Positions 1-6,581 of a stretch of DNA of 22,621 nucleotides are shown here, piece after piece (position 1 is the first letter of the stretch; the number at the start of each line of letters is the position of its first letter). Under the pieces are notes generated by a model that saw nothing but the letters and a program-made list of their open reading frames with translations, was not told the origin of the DNA and searched no databases. The DNA comes from Pseudomonadota bacterium (GTDB lineage Bacteria > Pseudomonadota > Gammaproteobacteria > Burkholderiales > Rhodocyclaceae). The stretch covers positions 1 to 22,621 of the forward strand of contig WRJU01000243.1 of the NCBI GenBank assembly GCA_009778425.1, read 5' to 3'. Position numbers and translations under genes: made by a program.

Positions 1-1424
1 GCGAAGACGATCGTCAATGCTACCGGCGCGAACATTTTTCCTTCCAGCCCTTCCAGCGTCAGGAGCGGCAGGAATACGGTGACGATAATAACGATGCCGG
101 AGGACACGGGCACGGCGACGTCGGAAACCGCGCGGTAGATCGTATGCAGCCAGGAAATCGACGGGCGCCCCTGCCGCGATTCCGTATGCGCTTCGATGTT
201 TTCGACGATTACCACCGCCGCGTCGACCAGGAGGCCGATGGCAATCGCCAGACCGCCGAGCGACATCAAATTGGCCGATAGCCCGAACCAGCGCATCAGG
301 ATGAACGTGGCGCAGGCGGAAAGCGGCAGGATACATGCCACGGCGAGCGCCGCGCGCAGGTTGCCGAGAAAGAGGAAGAGCAGCGCCAGCACCAGGAAAA
401 TTGCCTCGCCCAATGCCTTGGCGACCGTGCCGACGGCGCGTTCGACGAGGTTGCCACGGTCGTAGAAAATCTGGATGCTGGTTCCTTGCGGCAGGGTTTT
501 CTGGAGTTCATCGAGCTTCGCGCGTACCGAGTTGACCACCTGCCGCGCGTTGGCACCGCGCAGCGCGAGCACCAGCGCCTCGACCGCTTCGCTTTCGCCA
601 TCCTTGGTCACAGCGCCGTAGCGGGTGAGCATGCCGACGCGCACCGTGCCAATGTCGGCAACGCGCGTCACCTGCCCGTTTTTCTCGGCGACGACGATAT
701 TGGCCAGATCGTCGAGCGAGACGATGTTGCCCTGGCCGCGCACGAGGAAGGTTTCCTCGTTGTGGTCGATACGGCCAGCGCCATCGTTGCGGTTGTTTTC
801 CTCGATTGCCGTTCGCAACTGTTCCAGCGTGATGCTATGCGCCGCCAGTGCGCTGATGTTGGGGATGACCTCGAAGGTTTTGACTTCGCCGCCCAGCGCG
901 TTGACATCGGCAACACCGGGAATGCTGCGCAGTTGGGGCCGTATCGTCCAGTCGAGCAGTGTGCGTTTTTCCTCCAGCGACAGCGGCCCTTCGATGGTGA
1001 ACATAAAGAGTTCACCAAGCGGCGTCGTCGCCGGAGCCAATCCGCCCGAAGCCGTTGGCGGCAGATCGTCCTGAACGCTGTTCAGGCGCTCGGCCACTTG
1101 TTGCCGCGCCCAATACATGTCAGTTCCGTCGTTGAAATCGAGGGTGATTTCGGCAATCGCGTACTTCGACTGGGAGCGCAGCGTCTTTTGCTGAGGGATG
1201 CCGAGCAGTTCCTGCTCGATCGGCTGCACGATCCGCATCTCGACTTCTTCCGGCGTCATCCCCGGCGCTTTCATGATGATCTTCACCTGCGTCCCGGCGA
1301 CATCGGGGAACGCGTCGATCGGCAATGCGCGGAACGCCGCTACGCCCGCCGCAGCAAGCACGAGCACAAACAGCAGGACGGGGAAGCGGTGCACCAGGGA
1401 AGAAGAAATCAGCTTCCGCAGCAT
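1..1424 (-). CDS. CusA/CzcA-family heavy-metal RND efflux pump, inner-membrane subunit (3' part beyond window)
   Basis: Proton-driven RND permease of a tripartite metal exporter. The first 474 residues are present; the gene runs off the left edge. It opens with a membrane segment (MLRKLISSSLVHRFPVLLF), followed by the porter-domain signature of the family (RALPIDAFPDVAGTQV and an EVEMRIVQPIEQELLGIPQ stretch). The TM4 proton-relay region reads AIAIGLLVDAAVVIVEN (about 199-262). In Zn/Co/Ni pumps of the CzcA type this region usually reads DFGxxxDGA. The AIG form here resembles CusA-type Cu/Ag pumps, but substrate cannot be settled from this alone. The ATG overlaps the stop of the upstream adaptor gene by one base (TAATG), which points to translational coupling in one operon. 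No outer-membrane factor is visible in the window. Family assignment is firm; metal specificity is inference. Confidence 0.93.
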   Translation of the reverse strand, partial: MLRKLISSSLVHRFPVLLFVLVLAAAGVAAFRALPIDAFPDVAGTQVKIIMKAPGMTPEEVEMRIVQPIEQELLGIPQQKTLRSQSKYAIAEITLDFNDGTDMYWARQQVAERLNSVQDDLPPTASGGLAPATTPLGELFMFTIEGPLSLEEKRTLLDWTIRPQLRSIPGVADVNALGGEVKTFEVIPNISALAAHSITLEQLRTAIEENNRNDGAGRIDHNEETFLVRGQGNIVSLDDLANIVVAEKNGQVTRVADIGTVRVGMLTRYGAVTKDGESEAVEALVLALRGANARQVVNSVRAKLDELQKTLPQGTSIQIFYDRGNLVERAVGTVAKALGEAIFLVLALLFLFLGNLRAALAVACILPLSACATFILMRWFGLSANLMSLGGLAIAIGLLVDAAVVIVENIEAHTESRQGRPSISWLHTIYRAVSDVAVPVSSGIVIIVTVFLPLLTLEGLEGKMFAPVALTIVF

Positions 1425-2680
1425 TACTTGCTCCCGTTCTGCGTCTGTTTAGGGGGTTCCGGCGCGGTTGCCGCAGAAACCTCCTCCTCCATTCCGATGC
1501 CCATCAATGCGCCTTTGAGCGTGGCGGTGCTGGAGACGGCGATGCGTGTTTTGGATTCGAGCGTTGGTGCGGGTGCTGACGTTACCGAACGAATATCGTC
1601 AAATCCGTCGGCGGAAGAAATCAACTCCACCGGCAGCGCGGTAAAGCCCTGGGCTGTGCGCACGAAAATCCAGTGCGCGCCTTCGTGATGGACGATAGAG
1701 GCGGACGGCACCACCCAACTGTTATCGGCGCTGCGCTCGACATACAGCGTCGCTTCCACGTATTGGTTGACGGAAAGGCAGGACGAAGGCTGCTTCAATT
1801 CACCGCGAATCAGCACCGTCTGACTGTCTGCATTGATCTGTGGGGATACCGCGATCACATGCGCCTCATCGGTGCAGGAAGCAAAACGGATACGGTTGCC
1901 GGGCCGCGCCTGCGCCGCCTGCTGTTTCGAGGCATTGAGTTCAACCCACAATCGTCCGCCTTGCGCCAGTCTGGCGAGCGTTGCGCCCGCGTCCACCTGC
2001 TGTCCTGGCACGACGCCGTACTCGAGCACGACGCCATCCGTTCTCGCTGCCACTTCCAGGCTGGCGGAAAGTTTTTGCGTATCCTGCAGGGTTTTGATGG
2101 CCTTTTCGTTCATCCCTGCCAGATGCAGCATTTGTGCCGTTTCACTGGTCAGCGCGCGGCTTTGCGTGGCGTTGCTGCGCGCTTCCTGCAAGCGGGTTTC
2201 GGCGATGATGCCGTCAGCGAACAATGCCATGTCGCGCTTGAGTTTTTCCGCTGCCAGCTTTTCCTGCGCGACGGCCTGGATGAACTCGCGCTGCCATTGC
2301 AGCAATTGCGGGCTGTAGAGCCGCAGCAGCGCTTGTCCGGCGCGCACTGGGTGCGAGGGCGGCGTCAGGATGGCTTGTATCATGCCAGCGGCGGGTACGC
2401 TGATGATTTCCTGTGCATCGAGCGGAAGCACCACCGTTCCGGGAAGAGAAAGCGCCTGACCGTTGCCTTTTTTTCCTTTACTCACCCTGATTTCGGCCAA
2501 GGTATTGAGCTTGATTTTTGCTTTCGTAATCTGCGTCTCGCTCAACGCGATTTCGACCGCTGCCGGAGGATTCTGGGGAGCGTGCAGGAGCGTCTGCGCC
2601 CGTGCGGCGGGGAACGCAAGAATGGGCAGCAACAAAAAAAACGGACGAAAAAAGACCGTCCGGTTTTGTGATTTCGTCAT
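1424..2680 (-). CDS. RND efflux periplasmic adaptor (membrane fusion protein, CusB/CzcB family)
   Basis: Links the RND pump to an outer-membrane channel in the periplasm. The predicted 418-residue protein starts MTKSQNRTVF and has an N-terminal signal peptide with hydrophobic core FFLLLPILAFPA and a likely cleavage after ARA (about residue 28). The family signature is clear: a lipoyl/barrel-sandwich half (AGMIQAILTPPSHPVRAGQ), the helical hairpin starting LLRLYSPQLLQWQREFIQA, the second lipoyl half (DGVVLEYGVVPGQQVDAGA), and a beta-barrel/membrane-proximal end (VVPSASIVHHEGAHWIFVR). The frame is open 17 codons further upstream, but the ATG at 2680 gives a proper signal peptide. It lacks the N-terminal methionine cluster typical of CusB copper/silver binding, so the exported metal remains open. 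It precedes and overlaps the pump gene by one base. Three to four phased repeats lie about 100 bp upstream of this start. Confidence 0.9.
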   Translation of the reverse strand: MTKSQNRTVFFRPFFLLLPILAFPAARAQTLLHAPQNPPAAVEIALSETQITKAKIKLNTLAEIRVSKGKKGNGQALSLPGTVVLPLDAQEIISVPAAGMIQAILTPPSHPVRAGQALLRLYSPQLLQWQREFIQAVAQEKLAAEKLKRDMALFADGIIAETRLQEARSNATQSRALTSETAQMLHLAGMNEKAIKTLQDTQKLSASLEVAARTDGVVLEYGVVPGQQVDAGATLARLAQGGRLWVELNASKQQAAQARPGNRIRFASCTDEAHVIAVSPQINADSQTVLIRGELKQPSSCLSVNQYVEATLYVERSADNSWVVPSASIVHHEGAHWIFVRTAQGFTALPVELISSADGFDDIRSVTSAPAPTLESKTRIAVSSTATLKGALMGIGMEEEVSAATAPEPPKQTQNGSK

Positions 2681-2769
2681 GGTTTGTCTCTTGAGAGGGG
2701 CATGGAAACGGCGCGCGCTACGCTGGCACACGCGAGGAACGTTAAACGTCCAAAACGATGCGTAAGGGT

Positions 2770-2821
2770 ATAGTCAATGAAAGTATCGGAATGTTTCAGA
2801 ATGTATCAGAGGTGTTTCAGA
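2770..2821 (-). promoter_or_regulatory. Phased direct repeats upstream of the efflux operon, probable activator site and promoter
   Basis: Read on the minus strand there are three near-identical 9-mers, TCTGAAACA, TCTGATACA and TCTGAAACA, at 2821-2813, 2810-2802 and 2800-2792. A weaker fourth copy, TCCGATACT, sits at 2790-2782. The period is 10-11 bp, so the copies lie on one face of the helix. TTGACT and TATACC follow directly at about 2777-2767 and may form part of a weak core promoter. The layout resembles tandem half-sites of OmpR/PhoB-type response regulators, which often control metal efflux operons. No such regulator gene is in the window. The repeats are seen directly; their function is inferred. 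Confidence 0.5.
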
Positions 2822-2862
2822 CCTCGAAAGGCCGAAGGGATCAAGCGCCGCGCAAAACAATC

Positions 2863-2908
2863 TGCCTGTTCCCCCCACCATTGCAAGGATGGTGAACAGG
2901 AACAGGCA
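2863..2908 (-). other. Long interrupted hairpin between the foldase gene and the efflux operon
   Basis: A perfect 10-bp inverted repeat, TGCCTGTTCC at 2863-2872 and GGAACAGGCA at 2899-2908, encloses a second stem, CACCAT at 2876-2881 and ATGGTG at 2889-2894. Together they can fold into one interrupted stem-loop. It lies downstream of the minus-strand foldase gene and upstream of the efflux operon. No run of T follows it on the minus strand, so it is not a classic intrinsic terminator. It could still block read-through or protect a 3' end. Confidence 0.4.
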
Positions 2909-2970
2909 GGGGATGAAGAAGAAAGTGTCTGAGCAGGCGCTTTGCGCCTAGAGCGGTTGTACACAGAACT

Positions 2971-3102
2971 CCCCTCTCCCCTTGCGGGAGAGGGGTTGGG
3001 GGAGAGGGGGGAAGACGTTTCTGGTAGACCGAAACTTGCCCTCTCCCTGGCATCCCCCTCTCCCGCCCCTTCGGGGCACCCTCTCCCACGAGGGGAGAGG
3101 GG
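2971..3102. repeat. Cluster of CCCTCTCCC-type palindromic intergenic repeats
   Basis: Several copies of CCCTCTCCC and its complement form nested hairpins. A perfect 10-bp stem, CCCCTCTCCC (2971-2980) with GGGAGAGGGG (2986-2995), has a 5-base loop. A further CCCTCTCCC is at 3039-3047. A short GCCCC/GGGGC stem spans 3065-3077. A third hairpin pairs 3079-3087 with 3093-3101. Repeats of this look are common between genes in many proteobacteria and often occur in dozens of copies per genome. Open frames across it are artefacts of its low complexity. It starts about 27 bp past the foldase stop codon and may act as an mRNA-end structure. Confidence 0.7.
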
Positions 3103-3128
3103 TCAATGCAGCCCGGAAAAGACAGCCC

Positions 3129-4031
3129 TTACTTCACGTCGGCTTTCTTTTCGCCGGGTTCCTTTTCGTCCGCCTTCTTTTCGTCGGCGTCTTTTTCTTT
3201 CACGCCAGCATTCGCATCGACATTCTTTTCCAGTTGGTCGATGTATGCCTGCCACCTCTGCTGCTGCATCCGTTGTTGCAGTTCCGGCTTGATGTCATCA
3301 AAGGATGGAGGCTGGAGGTCACGCACGTCTTCCAGGAGGATGACGTGATAGCCGTAATCGGTCTTGACCGGCGCCGTGGTGTATTTCCCCTTGGAGAGTT
3401 TGGTCATAGCTTCGGAGAAAGCCGGGACGAACATGGCGGGGTTGGTCCAACCGAGGTCGCCGCCGTTGTCCTTGGTGCCGGGGTCGAGCGACTTGCGCGC
3501 CAGTTCTGCGAACTTCGCGCCTTTCACTAGCCTGGAAATCGCGGTTTTGGCTTCCTGTTCCGTCTTGAGCAGGATGTGGCGCACATGGTATTCCTTTTGA
3601 TCCGTCAGTCCCGCCTTGATCTTTTCGTATTCCTGCTTCATTTCATCATCGGTCGGCGCGTTGTTTTTCGCCCAATCCTGCACGTAATCCCGGATCAGCG
3701 CGTTCTGGCGGGCGAGGTCTTGCCGGACGAGCGTATCGGGCCGTTTGTTGATGCCGGCCTTGACGGCGTCCTGTTCGAGCAACGCGCGACGGGTGAGTTC
3801 CTTGCGGATGCCATCTTTCATGTTCGGGTCATCCGGCGCGCCCTGGGCGCGTTGCTCGGCGATGATGACTTCGATGACTTCGTTCGGAATGACGACGGTG
3901 CCGTTGACGACGGCAACAGGCTTTGCCCCCGTGCCGGAAGCGGCGGGCGAAGGCTCGCCGACACAGCCCGTCAGGGCGAGTACGCCGAGGGCGGCGAAGG
4001 CGACACTGAGGTAACTCGGGAATTTTTTCAT
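3129..4031 (-). CDS. Parvulin-type peptidyl-prolyl isomerase lipoprotein (PpiC/PrsA/SurA-like)
   Basis: Predicted periplasmic foldase that catalyses cis-trans isomerisation of proline bonds and helps fold secreted proteins. The 300-residue protein starts MKKFPSYL. It carries a lipoprotein signal with lipobox LTGC (Cys23 lipidated), a SurA-N-like helical region (about 38-135), one parvulin domain from YHVRHILLK (about 148) to YGYHVILLEDV (about 236), and a helical tail. The last 25 residues (about 276-300) are almost only K, E, D and A, a low-complexity charged end. The ATG at 4031 was chosen over an upstream open extension because it creates the lipoprotein signal and has an AAGGAAG ribosome site a few bases upstream. 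It lies downstream of yciB in the same direction. Substrates are unknown. Confidence 0.9.
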   Translation of the reverse strand: MKKFPSYLSVAFAALGVLALTGCVGEPSPAASGTGAKPVAVVNGTVVIPNEVIEVIIAEQRAQGAPDDPNMKDGIRKELTRRALLEQDAVKAGINKRPDTLVRQDLARQNALIRDYVQDWAKNNAPTDDEMKQEYEKIKAGLTDQKEYHVRHILLKTEQEAKTAISRLVKGAKFAELARKSLDPGTKDNGGDLGWTNPAMFVPAFSEAMTKLSKGKYTTAPVKTDYGYHVILLEDVRDLQPPSFDDIKPELQQRMQQQRWQAYIDQLEKNVDANAGVKEKDADEKKADEKEPGEKKADVK

Positions 4032-4056
4032 CAGGCTTCCTTTTTGTGAGACATGA

Positions 4057-4089
4057 TTCCAACTCCCGCGCTCGTCGGGACAGTTGGAA
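4057..4089 (-). other. Leader hairpin upstream of the foldase gene
   Basis: The inverted repeat TTCCAACT (4057-4064) and AGTTGGAA (4082-4089) extends inward by CCCG/CGGG (4065-4068, 4076-4079) with a two-base bulge. It lies about 25 bp before the foldase start codon and 120 bp after yciB. No T tract follows, so a 5'-leader structure or partial transcription barrier is more likely than an intrinsic terminator. The rest of the 181-bp gap between the two genes shows no gene. Confidence 0.35.
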
Positions 4090-4212
4090 CACGCCGGGGG
4101 AGAAAACAGAGTGGAATGAGATTGCGCCGCAGCCCGTTTGTTCCAGTATTGCATGACCGGAAACTCGCTTGCGCGCGCGTTATCCGTCATGCCAGCGGGC
4201 GTACACATTGCC

Positions 4213-4827
4213 TCAATGTTCGGTGTTGTCCTCAAGCAAATGTTTCGACAGGTATAGCCCCTGGGCCAGCGCGAACACAAAAATCAGCGCCATGCAGCCA
4301 AAGAGCTTGAAGTTGACCCAGACCTCTTCCGAAAAGCTGTACGCCACATAGAGGTTGAGCGCGCCAAGTATGACGAAAAATAATGCCCACGCCAAGTTGA
4401 GGCGTTGCCATACCGGATCGGGGAGGCGCATCTGGCCTTCGAGCATGCGCCTGATGAGGTTACGGCGGAAGGCCAAGTCTGACATGAGCAGAACGATACC
4501 GAACAGCCAGTAAAGCGCGGTAGGTTTGAACTTGATGAAGGCCGGATTGTGAAACGCGAGTGTGGCTCCGCCGAGAATGGCGATGATGATCAGGCTGACC
4601 CACAGCATGCGGTCGACCTTGCGGTGTTTGAGCCAGACGATGGCGATTTGCAGCGCCGTAGCGGCGATGGTGATGAACGTGGCGATCAGGATAGGCGCCT
4701 GTTCAGCGGGAATGTCCGCCGCCAGCCAGTTCGTGACCAAGGTGTGCGCCCCATCCGGAAAAAGCTTGGCGATGTAGTAGGCGCAAAAAAAGAAAATAAC
4801 CGGCAACAGGTCGAAAAGAATTTTCAT
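4213..4827 (-). CDS. yciB: Septation / inner-membrane protein YciB (IspZ family)
   Basis: Small polytopic inner-membrane protein of 204 residues, a usual length for the family, linked in other bacteria to cell-envelope synthesis and septation. The start MKILFDLLPVIFFFCAYYIA matches the conserved family N-terminus. Five or six hydrophobic helices follow, with the conserved motif KPTALYWLFG near the middle and a WVNFKLFG block near the C-terminus. The start is secure because of the N-terminal match. A perfect TATAAT lies only 8 bp upstream of the ATG on the minus strand, which would give an almost leaderless mRNA if used. The foldase gene follows 181 bp downstream. In related genomes a small BolA/YciI-type gene can sit in this position; none is detectable here. 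Confidence 0.93.
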   Translation of the reverse strand: MKILFDLLPVIFFFCAYYIAKLFPDGAHTLVTNWLAADIPAEQAPILIATFITIAATALQIAIVWLKHRKVDRMLWVSLIIIAILGGATLAFHNPAFIKFKPTALYWLFGIVLLMSDLAFRRNLIRRMLEGQMRLPDPVWQRLNLAWALFFVILGALNLYVAYSFSEEVWVNFKLFGCMALIFVFALAQGLYLSKHLLEDNTEH

Positions 4828-4835
4828 GGGCAGGG

Positions 4836-4841
4836 ATTATA
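4836..4841 (-). promoter_or_regulatory. TATAAT -10 box directly before yciB
   Basis: A perfect TATAAT on the minus strand ends 8 bases before the yciB ATG (4827). A transcript from it would begin about 2 bases before the start codon. No good -35 hexamer is seen at 16-18 bp. Promoter use and the leaderless mRNA are inference. Confidence 0.35.
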
Positions 4842-4875
4842 CGGAAGCGCCACGGTTTCCGGGAGCGTTTCATAT

Positions 4876-4935
4876 CCCTCCATTCACATCCTTGGAGGGG
4901 ACATGCGTCCAACGGGCGATGGCAGTCGCCCCGTT
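4876..4935 (-). terminator. Two hairpins after the EAL/HDOD gene, possible terminator region
   Basis: Directly downstream of the stop at 4949 on the minus strand is a stem of AACGGGGCGA with TCGCCCGTT (one bulge, 6-base loop, 4911-4935). A 7-bp stem, CCCTCCA (4876-4882) with TGGAGGG (4893-4899), follows. Neither is followed by a strong T tract. They are candidate 3'-end structures between this gene and yciB; intrinsic termination is not proven. Confidence 0.35.
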
Positions 4936-4948
4936 AATAATTGCCCCC

Positions 4949-6355
4949 TCAATCGGAAATTTCCTGTTGCAGCGTCAATGTCCAGGACAATGCGTCCATG
5001 TAACAGGCCGATGCCTGTTCGGGGTGGATATTGCAGACTTTTGCGGCGGAAACGATGCGGTTCATGTTCATGCTCTCGCATGCCCGCGCCAGCGCCAGCG
5101 TTGCGGCGTAGATGCCCTGGCCGTGGAGTATGGCATCGCGGATGTCGTCGTCGATGGACAGGGCTTGCAGCGCGTGTTCTATCGGTTGTTGCAGGATGAC
5201 GTCGATCAGCGACAGAAGTCCGGTGAGGAAAATCGCCTCGCGTTCCGGCTCTGACCTGGAAATGGAAATCAGCTCCATGAAGCGCGCCCGGGTGAGCGCC
5301 GCCTCCAGCACGGCTGCTGCGCGCGGCTGGCTGCGGCTGCTCCCGCAGAGCAGCAGCATGAGCCAGCGGCGCAGTGGCGCGCGGCCCAACAGGGTGACGG
5401 CGTGTTCGATAGAGGTGACGTGTTCCGGTAAGCCGTTGGCCGCCGAGTTGATGTAGCGCAGCAGGCGCAAAGTGATGAGCGCGTCCTGCTTGAGGACGGA
5501 AACGATTTCGCGTGTTTCGGCATCCCACCGCAGTTTTTTCAACAACATGGCCAGATGGGTGAGATTGGGGCTGAGTTCGGCTCTCTGCCAGCTTTCGCGG
5601 TGGGTGATGAAGGAGCCTTGGAACAGGGTTGCCCCAATTTTGTGGAAATAATTGAAATCTTCGATACTGGACAGGCCATTTACCAGGATCGAGATTTGTG
5701 GCGCTTTGTTGAAAATGAAATCGAAGAGTTTTTCCCCTTTGTCGATATTGACCTTGGAAGCCTGCGCTGAAACCAGGTCGATTTCCGGCAAAAGATGGAA
5801 ATATGCGGGCAAGGCCAGCGGATAGGGGATGCCGATGCGGTAGCCGAGTTTGCGTAATGCACGTGTGTTGGCCAGCAACTCGTCCTGCGAGGGCGAGTTG
5901 GAGTCCTGGACAGGCTTGAGGATCAAAAAGGTATTGGCCGCTGGAAGTTGCGCGAGGCAGGGATGAGCAAGAAAGGAGTCCGGTATTTCGATGAAGATAG
6001 AGCGTTGTCCGAGCAGCGGGAAAATGTTGGTCTGCACCAGGGCTTGTAACAGGACTTCGGCGTAAAGATGGAGAACTCGCCGATTATTGATATGGATATG
6101 GGCATAGGCGGCTTTCTGGAGCAGAAACTGGTATCCAATGATTTTCTGCTGGCGATTGAGGATGGCCTCGCGGCAGATGATGGAGCCTTCGATATTCTCG
6201 ATGCTGGAGGTGAGCGATGCTTCCTGTTGTAAGGTAGAAGGGCGAGCTTGTGCGCCGCTGCTTGCGGGACAGGAGGCAAGCGTACCGGGATGCTCATCGC
6301 TTTCTTCAGGCGGCGGCGAATGGGGAAACAGGCGGTGGAACAGGCTCGAAAGCAT
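4949..6355 (-). CDS. Degenerate EAL plus HDOD domain signalling protein
   Basis: A 468-residue cytoplasmic protein of the EAL/modified-HD (YuxH-like) class. After a Pro/Ser-rich N-terminal segment (1-55), an EAL-like fold spans about 58-250 and an HDOD domain about 262-450. The EAL half looks catalytically dead: the EAL signature is replaced by YQF in GYQFLLQ (74-80), the metal-ligand glutamate strand reads LILKPV (about 144-149), and the DDFG position reads GIPY. Only the late QG motif (LFQGSFI) is kept. The HDOD half (LRWDAETREIVSVLKQDAL, then LLRYINSAANGL) is typical. Such proteins are usually regulators in c-di-GMP or chemosensory networks, not enzymes. No Shine-Dalgarno is obvious at the chosen ATG. 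The upstream region has a TATAAT and a palindrome. It is expected to bind rather than cut c-di-GMP, or to act purely by protein contact. Confidence 0.88.
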   Translation of the reverse strand: MLSSLFHRLFPHSPPPEESDEHPGTLASCPASSGAQARPSTLQQEASLTSSIENIEGSIICREAILNRQQKIIGYQFLLQKAAYAHIHINNRRVLHLYAEVLLQALVQTNIFPLLGQRSIFIEIPDSFLAHPCLAQLPAANTFLILKPVQDSNSPSQDELLANTRALRKLGYRIGIPYPLALPAYFHLLPEIDLVSAQASKVNIDKGEKLFDFIFNKAPQISILVNGLSSIEDFNYFHKIGATLFQGSFITHRESWQRAELSPNLTHLAMLLKKLRWDAETREIVSVLKQDALITLRLLRYINSAANGLPEHVTSIEHAVTLLGRAPLRRWLMLLLCGSSRSQPRAAAVLEAALTRARFMELISISRSEPEREAIFLTGLLSLIDVILQQPIEHALQALSIDDDIRDAILHGQGIYAATLALARACESMNMNRIVSAAKVCNIHPEQASACYMDALSWTLTLQQEISD

Positions 6356-6382
6356 GTCGGGTATCCCGGATAGAGACCTGAG

Positions 6383-6413
6383 ATTATAGATACGTATGCA
6401 CGTCGCAGACGTG
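6383..6413 (-). promoter_or_regulatory. -10 box and palindromic operator candidate before the EAL/HDOD gene
   Basis: On the minus strand a perfect TATAAT occupies 6388-6383, about 28 bases before the ATG at 6355. The 15-bp palindrome CACGTCGCAGACGTG (6399-6413) lies where the -35 element would be. A 9-bp inverted repeat, GGTATCCCG (6360-6368) and CGGGATACC (6424-6432), brackets the whole region. The palindrome could be a repressor or activator site. No convincing -35 is seen. Confidence 0.4.
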
Positions 6414-6464
6414 ACACAGGCATCGGGATACCGGGAATTGTTCCTGCGTGACGTGATTGAGTCA

Positions 6465-6563
6465 CCCCTGCCTGAAAGGCAGGGGATTCCTCGATACGGT
6501 CTTGGGGAGCCTCAAACTCCCAGTTACGCTTTGTCTCGCTTGACTCCGCCATTTATGGCGGAG
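6465..6563 (-). repeat. Paired hairpins, possible relic of an IS200/IS605 (tnpB) end
   Basis: Two strong stem-loops lie in the gap between the DUF1841 and EAL/HDOD genes. One is a perfect 9-bp stem, CCCCTGCCT (6465-6473) with AGGCAGGGG (6477-6485) and loop GAA. The other is CTCCGCCA (6544-6551) with TGGCGGAG (6556-6563) and loop TTTA. On the minus strand a short open frame crosses them (residues such as SSETKRNWEFEAPQ and EESPAFQAG) and resembles the tail plus end hairpin of tnpB-type insertion sequences. No transposase body or second end is present. The alternative is plain 3'-end hairpins of the rnf-nth-DUF1841 operon, since the first lies about 18 bp after its last stop codon. I cannot decide without a database search. 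Confidence 0.4.
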
Positions 6564-6581
6564 ATTGCGCAAGACCCGTGT

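Noticed and set aside
486..1688. 400-codon plus-strand open frame opposite the pump and adaptor genes
   Set aside because: Low-complexity Arg/His/Asp-rich translation with no family signature; it lies antisense to two well-supported minus-strand genes in GC-rich DNA.
1673..2671. 332-codon plus-strand open frame opposite the adaptor
   Set aside because: Antisense shadow of a clear adaptor gene; no recognisable domain or ribosome site.
2841..3530. Open frames over the CCCTCTCCC repeats
   Set aside because: Proline/arginine-rich products (for example PLAGEGLGERG) of a noncoding repeat.
4032..4280. N-terminal extension of the foldase frame, or a hidden BolA-like gene
   Set aside because: The extension has no homology-like sequence and would bury the lipoprotein signal; none of the frames resembles BolA or YciI.
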